Shown here in pieces: positions 26,393 through 36,175 of a stretch of 64,000 nucleotides of DNA. Origin of the DNA: Neobacillus niacini (lineage in GTDB: Bacteria > Bacillota > Bacilli > Bacillales > Cytobacillaceae); assembly GCF_019749295.1 (NCBI RefSeq), contig NZ_JACWFG010000024.1:1-64000 (forward strand), given 5' to 3'. Position 1 is the stretch's first letter. Every line of letters begins with the position of its first letter. The position numbers were made by a program, and so were the translations under genes. The notes beneath the pieces are model-generated. The model worked only from the letters and a program-made list of their open reading frames with translations, was not told the DNA's origin and did not search any database.

Positions 26393-27724
26393 ATGGATTC
26401 ATTTATACAGGAGATTAGAGGTCTATTTGGTAAGAATGAAGACTTTTTTCTACTTCAGGATTATGTTTCGGATGCTCCTGTAGTCCTTTTAGGATTTAAA
26501 ACATTATTAGACTTAACAAAAACTAAATCAGTCTTATATAAAAATATCGAATCAATGCTTTCGGCAGGTAAATCCTCTGAAGAAATTTTGTTTAATATCG
26601 GCGAAGTTAAGGAAAAAGATATTAAAATGGCCACCTCTACGTTACTCGAGGGTAAGCTTATTATTCTAATTGAAAATAGTAAGAAATATATTGTTTTTGA
26701 ACCTGTTCCAAAATCGTTAAATCGTTCAGTACAATCTCCAGAGAATGAAAATGTGCTACAAGGAGCATTAAATTCTTTTACTGAAGATATCGATACAAAT
26801 ATCGGAATTATGCGCAAGCAATTAATAACAACTGACCTATTCGTTCAATCGTTTACAACGGGTAAAAATCAGAAAAGGAAAATATCCTTATTATATTTAG
26901 AAAGTCAAGCTGATAAAGATTTAGTAAGAAAAATAGTCAATCGTATTGAAACAAATCTGGACATGGATATAAATAATATGCAAGGACTAACCACATTAAT
27001 GGGTTTTTCCTCTTGGGAGGCTATTTCGAAATTCCATACTACAGAACTTCCGTTTCAAGCTGTACATTTATTAAATAAAGAGAGAGTTGTACTCTTTGTT
27101 GACCAATTACCTTTTGCTTTCATTCTTCCTAATTTCTTTTGGGATTTGTTTGCGATGGAAAATGATCGTAATTTTCCCAAACCAATCATGATTGCAATCC
27201 GTGCTGTTCGTGTAATTGGTATTTTAATTACTTTAATAAGTCCTGGATTATATGTTGCTCTTGTAGCGGTTAACCCTGAAGTGTTACAAATCGAGCTGGC
27301 GTTATCTATTGCGAGGAGTCGTGAAGGTGTGCCCTATCCCGCACTTGTTGAAATTATCTTAATGCTCTTGATTCTTGAGCTAATTTTGGAAGCAAGTGTG
27401 AGACTCCCAAAAAGCATTGGTCCAACTATAACAATGGTTGGCGGTATTATTCTTGGCCAGGCTGCTGTTGAAGCAAAATTAGTAAGCAATCTGTTAATTA
27501 TCATCCTTGCTGCTACAACAATTGCAAATTCAACAGTTGTTAGTTTTCAAAACTCTGTATCCATAAGGGTTTTCAAATATGTAGTAGTTCTTCTTTCTGC
27601 GATTTTTGGGATTTTAGGACTGGTCGCTGGATTGGTATTAGTTTGTGCTTATTTTGCCAGCCTCAACACATTTGGTTTCTCGTACCTTTACGTAAATTTA
27701 AAAAAGGATGAAATGAATGGATAA
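26393..27724 (+). CDS. spore germination protein, GerA (GerXA) family
   Basis: A subunit of a nutrient germinant receptor in the spore inner membrane. The 443-residue protein has a soluble N-terminal part (about 1-235) and about five membrane helices. Family hallmarks are RKQLITTDLFVQSF, PFAFILPNFFWDLF, SIARSREGVPYPALVEI and RLPKSIGPTITMVGGIILGQAAVEA. It is somewhat shorter than many GerA subunits (about 480). AAAGGAA precedes the ATG. It overlaps the next gene by 8 nt. A forespore sigma-G promoter is expected; TGAATA (26331) with CATTATTA (26357) is only a weak candidate because the spacing is too long. Confidence 0.92.
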   Translation: MDSFIQEIRGLFGKNEDFFLLQDYVSDAPVVLLGFKTLLDLTKTKSVLYKNIESMLSAGKSSEEILFNIGEVKEKDIKMATSTLLEGKLIILIENSKKYIVFEPVPKSLNRSVQSPENENVLQGALNSFTEDIDTNIGIMRKQLITTDLFVQSFTTGKNQKRKISLLYLESQADKDLVRKIVNRIETNLDMDINNMQGLTTLMGFSSWEAISKFHTTELPFQAVHLLNKERVVLFVDQLPFAFILPNFFWDLFAMENDRNFPKPIMIAIRAVRVIGILITLISPGLYVALVAVNPEVLQIELALSIARSREGVPYPALVEIILMLLILELILEASVRLPKSIGPTITMVGGIILGQAAVEAKLVSNLLIIILAATTIANSTVVSFQNSVSIRVFKYVVVLLSAIFGILGLVAGLVLVCAYFASLNTFGFSYLYVNLKKDEMNG

Positions 27725-28793
27725 AAGTTTAAATGTCATGGTGATATACATACTCAGCCACTTGGGGCTTATATTTTTTATGTATCCAGGAAATATCATT
27801 GACAGTACTGAGCAAGGTCACTGGCTTCCCATTCTAATAGGAGTTATTGTACATTTTGTCTTTATAACAATCTATATGAAGGGTTTAGAACTTTTTCCGA
27901 AAAAAGATGTGATAAGCATTTATTCTAGTATTGGAAAAGGAACTGCTGTCTTCTTTCTAATACCGGTTTTACTGTATTTCATTATGATTATTCTTATCAC
28001 AGTGCGGGCATATGCTGAGATCATTACAATCGTATTTTTGTCAAATACTCCTCTTTGGGCAATCATTTTATTAATACTTTTTATATCAACATACATTGCA
28101 GCAAATGGAATTGAACCCATATTTCGTACTGGGTTTCTTCTTGCGATACTCTTTCTTCCACTTATTGTCATGATATTTTTCACTTCTTTTCAAAATGTTG
28201 ATTGGCATTATTTTGTGCCCTTTGACACTGATTTTAAGTTTATGAGTAGCCCCTCATACTATGAGAGCTTTTTTGCATTTTCTGGGGGGTTTTTATTTCT
28301 TGGCTTTATACAACCCTATTTTTCTTACAAAAGAAAGAAGGTTCTAATTGCCGCAGCGATTCTTATACCTATCTTTCTATTTTCTGTCTACATTCCTATT
28401 CTTACTTTTGGACAAGCGACTGCAGCAACCACTTTCCTCCCTTACGTTGTAGTTGTCGATACGATAAACATTAATTGGTTGATGTTTGACAGGGTAACAA
28501 TGTTTTTTTTATTAAGTCTTATTTCATTTATAATGCTATATCTAGCACTGGTTATATGGAAAACTGTAAGGATTATTAATCATTACATTCCCTCCATTCA
28601 TTCCTCTTACTGTATGATCCTATTATCATTAGCCATCTTTATCACTTGCCATTTTATATCAGATTGGAAAGAAGTAGAGAAACTATTTTTGTGGAATACA
28701 TTATTAAGGTTTTATGTATTATTTGCAATCCCCTTATCCATTTACTATTTTGGCCGTCGGGCAAAAAGGAAGGAAAATAATGCAAACACCTAA
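27717..28793 (+). CDS. spore germination permease, GerB (GerXB) family
   Basis: A 358-residue integral membrane protein of the GerAB/ArcD amino-acid permease-like family with about ten hydrophobic segments. It is the likely germinant-binding subunit of the receptor. Visible family features are the first helix region HLGLIFFMYPGNII, and YAEIITIVFLSNTPLWAI. It overlaps gerA by 8 nt at its start and the lipoprotein subunit gene by 14 nt at its end, consistent with coupled translation of one complex. Confidence 0.92.
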   Translation: MDKSLNVMVIYILSHLGLIFFMYPGNIIDSTEQGHWLPILIGVIVHFVFITIYMKGLELFPKKDVISIYSSIGKGTAVFFLIPVLLYFIMIILITVRAYAEIITIVFLSNTPLWAIILLILFISTYIAANGIEPIFRTGFLLAILFLPLIVMIFFTSFQNVDWHYFVPFDTDFKFMSSPSYYESFFAFSGGFLFLGFIQPYFSYKRKKVLIAAAILIPIFLFSVYIPILTFGQATAATTFLPYVVVVDTININWLMFDRVTMFFLLSLISFIMLYLALVIWKTVRIINHYIPSIHSSYCMILLSLAIFITCHFISDWKEVEKLFLWNTLLRFYVLFAIPLSIYYFGRRAKRKENNANT

Positions 28794-29859
28794 GTCAAAC
28801 AAAAGAGTCCTGCTTGTTCTTTGTATGATAAGCATAATTTGTACGTTAACCGGATGTTGGGACAATAGGGATATAAACCATAGAGTCCTTCCGCTCGCGA
28901 TTGGAATATCTAAACAAGCCAATGAATACAAAGTAATTCTGAAAATTCAAGTACATGATAATGAAACGACAAAGTTAAAAATTGTAACTCAGACCGGAGA
29001 AACAATCTCGAAAGCAGTGGACACTATCAGTACAAACATGGAGAGCAGCGTAGACTTACTACATGTGAAAGTAATCGTAATTGATAAAGAAACAGCTGAA
29101 GATGGTGTAAAAGACATAATCTCAGGGTTTATGAGGTCGAGGGAGGTCTCTCCAAAAGCACTAATTGCGATTTGTGATGAAGATATTGAATATTTTTTCA
29201 CGAATATAAAGAAAACAATGACTTCTGACGGTACATCTCTGGTTGAAAACTTTGATAAAGGAGCAGGATGGGACCCACAAATCGCGCTAACAAGGATTTG
29301 GGAAGTATACCGCAGCGTCCATTCCTATACACATGATGTTGCCATTCCCATCATTATTTCAGGAAAAAGTACGAGCATTGAACACATTGGCTCGGCAATT
29401 ATTAAAAATGGAAAAATGGTTGAACGAATCGATAATGATGAAACGTTATTGTTTAATGCGTTCAAAGGGGAAAGTACACATGGACAAATAGAAGTAATGA
29501 CAAACGCTAGTGTATTAATAATTGGAAATTCAATGAATATAAAAAGCAAAATGAATGGTAAACAGCCTCTCATGGAAGGGAAGGTCAACTTGAAGGTAGT
29601 CATATTAGAGACGAGAGGCGATCCATCGAGGAAATTTATTAAGAAGGAATTAAATGCGCATCTCTCAAAGCGTTTCTCCCATATGTTTGAAAAAACACAA
29701 AAAAGTGAAGCTGACATATTAGCACTAGGACAGTATTTTCGCACCCATATTCCTAGGTCAGAGTTAAAAAGCTGGAGAACCGAATATTATCCAAATTTAA
29801 AAATGAATATTCAATTTCAAATAGATATTCAAAATGAAGGTTATTTGAAAACATTGTAA
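28780..29859 (+). CDS. Ger(x)C family spore germination lipoprotein
   Basis: The third subunit of the germinant receptor. The signal peptide ends in the lipobox LTGC with Cys26 as the lipidated residue, followed by the typical WDNRDINHRVLPLAIGI start of mature GerC proteins. The frame is open 22 codons upstream, but AAGGAAGG lies before the ATG at 28780, so that start is used (359 residues). The C-terminal half matches the family pattern of mixed alpha/beta sequence (LKSWRTEYYPNLKMNIQ). Last gene of the ger operon. Confidence 0.92.
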   Translation: MQTPKSNKRVLLVLCMISIICTLTGCWDNRDINHRVLPLAIGISKQANEYKVILKIQVHDNETTKLKIVTQTGETISKAVDTISTNMESSVDLLHVKVIVIDKETAEDGVKDIISGFMRSREVSPKALIAICDEDIEYFFTNIKKTMTSDGTSLVENFDKGAGWDPQIALTRIWEVYRSVHSYTHDVAIPIIISGKSTSIEHIGSAIIKNGKMVERIDNDETLLFNAFKGESTHGQIEVMTNASVLIIGNSMNIKSKMNGKQPLMEGKVNLKVVILETRGDPSRKFIKKELNAHLSKRFSHMFEKTQKSEADILALGQYFRTHIPRSELKSWRTEYYPNLKMNIQFQIDIQNEGYLKTL

Positions 29860-29888
29860 AGAAACAAAATCGGATATTATTATAAACT

Positions 29889-29925
29889 AAAAACCACTGC
29901 CTAATTTTTTTAGGAAGTGGTTTTG
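29889..29925. terminator. bidirectional terminator, ger operon / GH43 gene
   Basis: A stem pairs AAAACCACT and CCTAA with TTAGG and AGTGGTTTT, with T-rich ends on both strands. It lies between convergent genes. Confidence 0.75.
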
Positions 29926-29931
29926 CAATAT

Positions 29932-31443
29932 TTAGATGGAATTCCTTTCATAGTGGAAATAATCATAATCAACATAACCGCCAATTTGTGTAGTGGCATA
30001 ATTAAATAAGCCAATACGGTAACCCATAAAATGATCTAAAGTATACTTCATTTGTAATGGGCGACCAACTTTACTCCAATCTTCTCCGTTTTCAGAATAG
30101 AAAAATTCCGCTAAATCTAAACTATCATCAAAGTTAAATTGGATTTTTAAATAAATATAATTTCCAGTAAATGGAATATTTTCAACTACTTCTTCACTGC
30201 CATCACCACTATTTACACACATCACAACGTCGAATCCCTTCTCTCCTGCCTTAATCCCAACGGTCCCAAAGCTGTTCTGGAGAGCAGCCAACCCGGCGTG
30301 ATCGCCAGTCTTCATGTTTGAAATATCCATCATGATTATTCCGGTGCAGAAAGGTCCTTCCGTTCTTTGTGTCAACGTATTGGGAGCATACAAAACACTA
30401 TTGGTTAAATGGCCAGTTTCCAAACGAAGATAGCCCGGGCGTTTCGTGAATGACCATAGTTTATTGTCCGGATTGTGATTCCACTGCCAATTCAATGTCA
30501 GTATATCTTCTTTATAATCAAAATCATCACTGATCACCAATGGCCATTTAGAGGAAGAAGGCATGTTTAGTTCCAATTCCCTTGGCGCCTTTCCATCGAT
30601 TCCAATCATCGGCCATCCATCTTCCCAGTTAACCGGTAAAACATAGGGAATCCTGCCAACTGCATCATGATCTTGAAACAGCATGGCATACCACTCATGA
30701 TCTGGCGAATCAAATATGGCTCCTTGTGCGATTCCTTTATTGTGGTACCCCATATCATCATCAAAAATCACTTTACGTTCATACTCTCCCAAAAGTAGGT
30801 CTGAGCGGTAGCATACCTGCCTTCTTCGGCGGTTACCGCTTTTTGGCCATTCAATAAATAATAAATAATATTGCCCATCTATTTTGTAGGCATGACAGCC
30901 TTCACATCGCAACCCAATATCTTCTTTTTCCGTTACAAATAATAACTGATTTATCCCTCCCGGTTTTATTGAAGTTGCATCTTCTGTCAGTTCTGTTATG
31001 CGTATATCTCCACAGCCATAAATAACAAACACTCTATTTTCGTCAAAAAGCAAAGCTGGATCATGGAATCTTCCTTCAAAGGTAGAGCGCTTCCATTTTC
31101 CACTTTCAATGTTCTTCGTCTGATACATATAAAACCGGTCCATATCGTTGCTTGAAAAACACACATAAAACGTTTCATTATGATAGCGCAGGCTTGCCGC
31201 CCAGGAGCCCTCCCCATAAATGCTCTTTCCATCTATCAGATTATGAGCATCATTTTCCTCCAAGGTTTCAAATACATATCCAATAATCTCCCAATCTGCC
31301 AAATTCTCCGACTTCATGATTGGGCACCCAGGCATGGTGTGCATGGTTGTACTAACCATATAAAAAACGGTTCCGACTCTTATCACATCTACGTCAGGGA
31401 CATCTGCCCACATAATGGGATTGGTTAAAATGGTTTTACTCAT
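29932..31443 (-). CDS. glycoside hydrolase family 43 protein
   Basis: A 503-residue enzyme without a signal peptide. A five-bladed propeller domain (about 1-310) begins NPIMWADVPDVDVIRVG, with the catalytic-base Asp in that region. A DPALL segment follows, and the probable acid Glu is in CEGCHAYKIDG. The C-terminal beta-sandwich (about 320-500) resembles the GH43 accessory domain (FKYxxxGxDW-like FYSENGEDWSKVG). The neighbouring arabinofuranosidase and ABC importer suggest beta-xylosidase or arabinofuranosidase activity on imported oligosaccharides. It is the last gene of the ara operon, behind a hairpin that may reduce its expression. Confidence 0.86.
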   Translation of the reverse strand: MSKTILTNPIMWADVPDVDVIRVGTVFYMVSTTMHTMPGCPIMKSENLADWEIIGYVFETLEENDAHNLIDGKSIYGEGSWAASLRYHNETFYVCFSSNDMDRFYMYQTKNIESGKWKRSTFEGRFHDPALLFDENRVFVIYGCGDIRITELTEDATSIKPGGINQLLFVTEKEDIGLRCEGCHAYKIDGQYYLLFIEWPKSGNRRRRQVCYRSDLLLGEYERKVIFDDDMGYHNKGIAQGAIFDSPDHEWYAMLFQDHDAVGRIPYVLPVNWEDGWPMIGIDGKAPRELELNMPSSSKWPLVISDDFDYKEDILTLNWQWNHNPDNKLWSFTKRPGYLRLETGHLTNSVLYAPNTLTQRTEGPFCTGIIMMDISNMKTGDHAGLAALQNSFGTVGIKAGEKGFDVVMCVNSGDGSEEVVENIPFTGNYIYLKIQFNFDDSLDLAEFFYSENGEDWSKVGRPLQMKYTLDHFMGYRIGLFNYATTQIGGYVDYDYFHYERNSI

Positions 31444-31487
31444 ATGTTTAATCTCCAGACCTTTTATTTTTCTATTAATACTATTTA

Positions 31488-31541
31488 GAAAAAATTATTT
31501 CCATACCCTTTCCTCCAGTAAGAAGGAAACGATATGGAAAT
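31488..31541 (-). terminator. intergenic hairpin between abfA and GH43
   Basis: ATTTCCATA pairs with TATGGAAAT, with an inner TTTCCT/AGGAAA stem, followed on the minus strand by AATTTTTTC. It could be an abfA terminator with read-through, or a processing site in the polycistronic message. Confidence 0.6.
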
Positions 31542-31552
31542 TCGATTTAAAA

Positions 31553-33061
31553 CTATTGACGTTTTGCTAAACGGATTACATTCCAGGATAATTTCGGTAG
31601 TATAGCTGTAACCAGACCATTGTCAATCACGGCGTTACCATTTGAATGTGGAGCAACCGGTGTACCTGCAGCTGAATTAGTTTGTTTTAAGTCATCGTTC
31701 TCAAGCACGATATGCTCTAAAACCTGATATCCCTCAAAGTTACGAATATCACATTCTAATTCCAAACCTTCTTGTAAATGACGGTTTACAGCAAAAATCG
31801 TTAACTGTTCATTCTCTTCATTGTATACTGCTGTTGATTCCAAATAAGGAACATCCGTAAAATCCTTACTATCATATTTTGGACTTGTAATAATTGGGTT
31901 TAGAGAAATTCCTCTTCCATATACAGATGTATGCATATAAGGATAGAAAATTGTCTGCTTCCAGGCAGTTCCATTGTCTTCCGTCATGATAGGGGCAATA
32001 ACATTCACCAGCTGAGCCATACATGCAATTTTTACTCGGTCAGCATGTTTTAATAAGGTGATCAGCATACATCCAACCAACAGGGCATCCTCAAAATTAT
32101 AATGATCTTCAAGTTGAGGCGGTGCGATACTCCAAGGTTCAATTTTCTTATCCGCATCATTGCTGTGGTACCAAACATTCCATTCATCAAATGATAGATT
32201 GATTTTCTTTTTCCCGCGCTTCTTTGCTTTAATATAGTCAGCTATGGAGATAACCGATTTGATAAAGTCATCCATTTCTAGAGATTTAGCTAAATAATTG
32301 GAAATATCATTGTCTCTGTTACCGTAATACTGATGCAGGGATATAAACTCAACATGATCATATGTATGGTCTAATACAGTTGCTTCCCAATCTGCAAATG
32401 TTGGCATCGTACGGCTTGAACTTCCACATGCAACTAACTCAATCGTCGGGTCAACCCACTTCATTACTTTGGCCGCTTCTGCCGCAATTCGACCATACTC
32501 CACTGCAGTTTTGCTGCCGATTTGCCATGGGCCATCCATTTCATTTCCAAGGCACCACGTCTTAATTTTATGAGGCTCTTTGTATCCATGAGAAATACGC
32601 AAATCACTATAATAGGAACCACCTGGATGGTTGCAATATTCTACTAGATTTCTTGCTGCATCAATTCCGCGTGTTCCAAGATTTACAGCCATATTGACTT
32701 CCGCATTAACAAGTTTGGCCCATTTCATGTACTCGTTTGTTCCGACTTCATTGGTTTCAGTTGTACGCCAAGCAAGGTCTAACCGGCGCGGACGCTGCTG
32801 GACCGGACCTACTCCGTCCTCCCAGTTATAACCAGAAACAAAGTTCCCGCCAGGATAACGAACAAGCGGAACTTGAAGTTCCTTCACCATTTCCATTACG
32901 TCTTGACGGAAACCATTTTCATCAGCTTGAGGATGGCCCGGTTCATAAATTCCTCCATAAACCGCTCGACCGAGATGCTCAACGAAAGAACCGTAGATAC
33001 GCTTATCAATTTCCGCAATTTTAAAATCCTTTTCCAAAATCATTTTTGCCTTTTTACTCAT
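31553..33061 (-). CDS. abfA: alpha-N-arabinofuranosidase (GH51)
   Basis: A 502-residue intracellular enzyme that removes arabinofuranosyl groups from arabino-oligosaccharides. Acid/base Glu174 is in CLGNEMDGPW and nucleophile Glu293 in SFDEWNVW; this is within one residue of the Geobacillus enzyme (175/294). The start region IYGSFVEHLGRAVYGGIYEPGH and RYPGGNFVSGYNW are GH51 hallmarks. It lies in one operon with the araNPQ importer, which supplies its substrate. Confidence 0.95.
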   Translation of the reverse strand: MSKKAKMILEKDFKIAEIDKRIYGSFVEHLGRAVYGGIYEPGHPQADENGFRQDVMEMVKELQVPLVRYPGGNFVSGYNWEDGVGPVQQRPRRLDLAWRTTETNEVGTNEYMKWAKLVNAEVNMAVNLGTRGIDAARNLVEYCNHPGGSYYSDLRISHGYKEPHKIKTWCLGNEMDGPWQIGSKTAVEYGRIAAEAAKVMKWVDPTIELVACGSSSRTMPTFADWEATVLDHTYDHVEFISLHQYYGNRDNDISNYLAKSLEMDDFIKSVISIADYIKAKKRGKKKINLSFDEWNVWYHSNDADKKIEPWSIAPPQLEDHYNFEDALLVGCMLITLLKHADRVKIACMAQLVNVIAPIMTEDNGTAWKQTIFYPYMHTSVYGRGISLNPIITSPKYDSKDFTDVPYLESTAVYNEENEQLTIFAVNRHLQEGLELECDIRNFEGYQVLEHIVLENDDLKQTNSAAGTPVAPHSNGNAVIDNGLVTAILPKLSWNVIRLAKRQ

Positions 33062-33114
33062 TGTTTTCCCCTCTCAGAATAATACTCTATTAATCTTTGA
33101 ATTTAAATTGGCTG

Positions 33115-33138
33115 AAAAGGGTCAAAGTCGACCCTTTT
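33115..33138 (-). terminator. hairpin between araN and abfA
   Basis: A 9-bp stem pairs AAAAGGGTC with GACCCTTTT directly after the araN stop codon. The T run is short, so it is more likely an attenuator or a message-stabilising hairpin. Such hairpins commonly follow binding-protein genes, which need more product than the rest of the operon. Confidence 0.55.
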
Positions 33139-33145
33139 CTTTATC

Positions 33146-34489
33146 TTATTGACCTGTGTTTGCTTCTACAGTTTTTTGTGCTTGTTTAAGTGCTTCTTCA
33201 GGAGTTTGTGCATTCTGTCTAAGGACATTGTTCAATGTGTTTGTATTTATTTCAGTTACAGCATCTGGATAATTTTCATTTACATTAATATTTGGAATTT
33301 CATCTTTAATACTTAACAATGTATCAAAGATGTCATTACCAAAGTATTGATAAAACTTGTTATCTTCACGAATAGCAGGATCTTCCCAAACATCCCATCG
33401 TGGAGGATCAAATCCTAAGACTGTCCATAACTTGATATTTCCTTCCTTTGACAACTTTGCAAATGCCAAGAATTCTTTTGCAAGCTCAGGATGTTTTGTT
33501 TGGTTCGTAACAACTGTACCTGTTCCACCCATACCAACTGAACGGCCGCCGCCTTCTTCCCAAGCAGGCATTGGACGAATAACCATTTTACCTTTCAGGT
33601 CAGGCATATAATCTGTAAAACGGCCCATATACCATAAAGGCATAATAACAGAAGCAGCTTTTCCTTCATTCATATAAGCATAAAATTCTTCAGCATGCGG
33701 ATCTCCGCCTGGCATTGCCTCAGCAATTTTGTGCTTAGTAACCATGTCACTTAAAAATTGAAGAGTTTTTATATTCTTTTCATTATCAAGTGTGATATTA
33801 GCTTCTTCATCAGTAAAATCCGAACCTTGCTGGGCGATCATCGCCTGGAATTGAATAATATCTCCTGTCTGCACATTCGTCATGAAAGCATCGGTGTTTT
33901 CGGCTACCTTTTTACCTGCTTCAACATAGTCATCCCATGTCTTAATGGAATCGATATCAACGCCTGCTTTATCCATAATTTCTTTATTATAGTACATGAC
34001 AGTTGCTCCAACGTGTGTTGGCATACCATAATATTTGCCATCTTTAGAATATAGGTCCAGACGTGATTCTATGAAACTTTCCTTTTCGGGTTCAACTAAT
34101 TCATTCATAGGTAAAAATTGTGGTTCACCTTGCAAATAGTTAGGAAAACGGCCAACTTCGATATCAACGATATCAGGCGCTCCTTTACCAGATTGTAGTG
34201 CTAGCAATAGGTTATTGTGCATCTGATCAAATGGGAAGGTTTCGGCCACAAGTTTAATCTTCTTATCCGGATTTAGTTCATTCCAGCGCGGTACCGCATC
34301 CTTAAAGAAATCCATATGCAATTCAGCAAATGTCCAGAATTTTAATTCGGTAGCCCCTTTTTCATCTCCACCAATTACTTCTTTATCGGTCGCATTTTCT
34401 CCAGAGGTTGATTTCCCGCCACCGCTGCATGCCATTAACATGACCATCATTAAGGCACATAGGATGGATAATAAACTTTTCTTTTTCAT
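33146..34489 (-). CDS. araN: arabino-oligosaccharide-binding lipoprotein of an ABC importer
   Basis: A 447-residue extracellular solute-binding protein. The signal peptide has lipobox MLMAC with Cys21. The body matches remembered B. subtilis AraN closely: LKFWTFAELH, ALQSGKGAPDI, DIEVGRF, YGMPTHVGATVMYYNKEIMDKAGV and GFDPPRWDVW. It delivers alpha-arabino-oligosaccharides to the AraPQ permease. It is in an operon with abfA and GH43. A cre site lies about 105 bp upstream. Confidence 0.93.
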   Translation of the reverse strand: MKKKSLLSILCALMMVMLMACSGGGKSTSGENATDKEVIGGDEKGATELKFWTFAELHMDFFKDAVPRWNELNPDKKIKLVAETFPFDQMHNNLLLALQSGKGAPDIVDIEVGRFPNYLQGEPQFLPMNELVEPEKESFIESRLDLYSKDGKYYGMPTHVGATVMYYNKEIMDKAGVDIDSIKTWDDYVEAGKKVAENTDAFMTNVQTGDIIQFQAMIAQQGSDFTDEEANITLDNEKNIKTLQFLSDMVTKHKIAEAMPGGDPHAEEFYAYMNEGKAASVIMPLWYMGRFTDYMPDLKGKMVIRPMPAWEEGGGRSVGMGGTGTVVTNQTKHPELAKEFLAFAKLSKEGNIKLWTVLGFDPPRWDVWEDPAIREDNKFYQYFGNDIFDTLLSIKDEIPNINVNENYPDAVTEINTNTLNNVLRQNAQTPEEALKQAQKTVEANTGQ

Positions 34490-34593
34490 TTTTGTACTTC
34501 CCCCTAATATTATTTTTTAAAAAATGGAAAGAGATGTTCGTTCAACTGAGAGAATAATCACCTCCCTAATTAGGTGCCAGTAGATTCTCTATT

Positions 34594-34608
34594 AGTAAAC
34601 GTTTTCAT
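34594..34608 (-). promoter_or_regulatory. cre (CcpA) site upstream of araN
   Basis: ATGAAAACGTTTACT on the minus strand fits the CcpA consensus WTGNAANCGNWNNCW fully. It lies in the 150-bp gap between the yesL-like gene and araN. Catabolite repression of arabinan use is expected. Confidence 0.65.
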
Positions 34609-34639
34609 ATTGATTGTTTAAATAGTAATTTTGTAGTTG

Positions 34640-35299
34640 TTATGAATTAATAAACTCTCTTCTAGTTTTTAATGGTTGATTATTTCTTGCTTCATCTAGT
34701 TGATTAAAAATTTGTAATGTAAACCACATGCATGTCATCCCAATTAGACTTATTGTGAAGAAGGGAATGATACCGGGATAGCCAAGCGATAAATAGATGA
34801 TTGCAAAGACCGTGACACCACAAAGAATCGTATAATGAATTTTGGTTACACCAATAATGATGGCATTTTTAAAATGCTGCCTCCAAGTAGCTTTGTAGTG
34901 CACCATTAATGGAAACGACCAGATTACGAGAATGATATAGAAAAAAACCAGCAAGTAAAACGCAAATGGGACAGCAAAAACAAATTCATCAGCATGTTTC
35001 AAAATCACCCGATAATTTATATAAAGAATGACTCCAATAACGGAAAGGATCCATCCCACACTATTCGCAGAAGAGAATTCACTCCGAAAAATTTGTTTGT
35101 ATGTATTCCATATATTAATTTCCTGTTCGCCCATGATCCACTTCCTGGCTACACCTAATAAAGCAGCCGTAGCTGGGAATATCCCGGCTGCAAACAATCC
35201 AAGGATGGAAAATAAGATCCAAAGTCCATTCAATATAACAAGGCGTACTATCCAATTAAATAAATAATCTAGTTTTGATACAATCTGTTTTCCATTCAT
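34640..35299 (-). CDS. YesL-like DUF624 membrane protein
   Basis: A membrane protein of about 219 residues with five or six hydrophobic segments (for example IVRLVILNGLWILFSILGLFAAGIFPATAALLGVAR). This N-terminal pattern is diagnostic of the DUF624/YesL family. Members are usually encoded next to sugar ABC importers of the MalFG type; the function is unknown. The frame opens 5 codons earlier with GTG codons, but GGTGG lies 8 nt before the ATG at 35299. It sits inside the ara operon between araQ and araN. Confidence 0.82.
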   Translation of the reverse strand: MNGKQIVSKLDYLFNWIVRLVILNGLWILFSILGLFAAGIFPATAALLGVARKWIMGEQEINIWNTYKQIFRSEFSSANSVGWILSVIGVILYINYRVILKHADEFVFAVPFAFYLLVFFYIILVIWSFPLMVHYKATWRQHFKNAIIIGVTKIHYTILCGVTVFAIIYLSLGYPGIIPFFTISLIGMTCMWFTLQIFNQLDEARNNQPLKTRREFINS

Positions 35300-35335
35300 T
35301 TTACTTGCCACCACCTCTTTATCTACTGCCTTACA

Positions 35336-36175
35336 TCATCCTTTTACTCCTCCAACAGTAAGTCCTGCAACAAAGTAACGCTGGAAGAAGATAAATAGAA
35401 TGATAATTGGTAATATAGTCATCACTGAACCAGCGATTAATATATCGTAGTTATTACCATATGGAGTTAATAATGTTGCTAAACCAATTGGTAAGGTAAA
35501 CATGTCATTTGATCTTAAAACAATCAATGGCCATAAGAAATTGTTCCAACTTCCTAATCCTTGAAGGATCGCCATCGCTGCCAAAGATGGCGTCATAAGC
35601 GGCAGCATAATTTTGAAGAAAATTCCATATTCAGTCGAACCATCAATTCTGGCAGCATCCATTAATTCCTTCGGAAGTCCAATTGCATACTGTCTAAAGA
35701 AGAACACGGCCATTGGTGCAACAACTGCAGGCAGAATAACCGCCGCATACGTATCGATTAAATTAAAGTTGATCATTAACTGAAATAATGGCAGCATCAG
35801 AATTTCAAATGGCACCATCAATATAAATAACACACAGCCAAAGATTAGGTTTCTCCCTTTAAAGTCATACAATGCCAATGCATATCCTACCATCGAAGAG
35901 AAGAATAGTGAAAGTACAATAGTAATGGTTGTTATCACTAAACTATTTATAAACCAGCTCCAGTAATTCCCTCCCTGTGTAAAAATATATAGATAGTTTT
36001 CAACACTTATTGTGCTTGGATCAAACGTAATACTAATTCCATTCCGCATCAATTCCGATGAAGGTCTAAGTGAAGAAATCAATAGGTTGATAATTGGAAA
36101 CAGTGCCAAAAGAGAGATCATTAAAAACGCAATGTTTGCAATCCACGGAATTGGCTTAAATTTTTTCTTTTCCAT
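35336..36175 (-). CDS. araQ: ABC sugar permease (AraQ/MalG type)
   Basis: A 279-residue permease with six membrane helices. The cytoplasmic EAA loop that contacts the ATPase is visible as ELMDAARIDGSTEYGIFFKIMLPLMTP. The C-terminal end TVGGVKG is typical of MalG-type subunits. It starts right at the end of araP. No ATPase gene is present in the operon; in Bacillus the shared ATPase MsmX, encoded elsewhere, usually powers such importers. Confidence 0.92.
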   Translation of the reverse strand: MEKKKFKPIPWIANIAFLMISLLALFPIINLLISSLRPSSELMRNGISITFDPSTISVENYLYIFTQGGNYWSWFINSLVITTITIVLSLFFSSMVGYALALYDFKGRNLIFGCVLFILMVPFEILMLPLFQLMINFNLIDTYAAVILPAVVAPMAVFFFRQYAIGLPKELMDAARIDGSTEYGIFFKIMLPLMTPSLAAMAILQGLGSWNNFLWPLIVLRSNDMFTLPIGLATLLTPYGNNYDILIAGSVMTILPIIILFIFFQRYFVAGLTVGGVKG

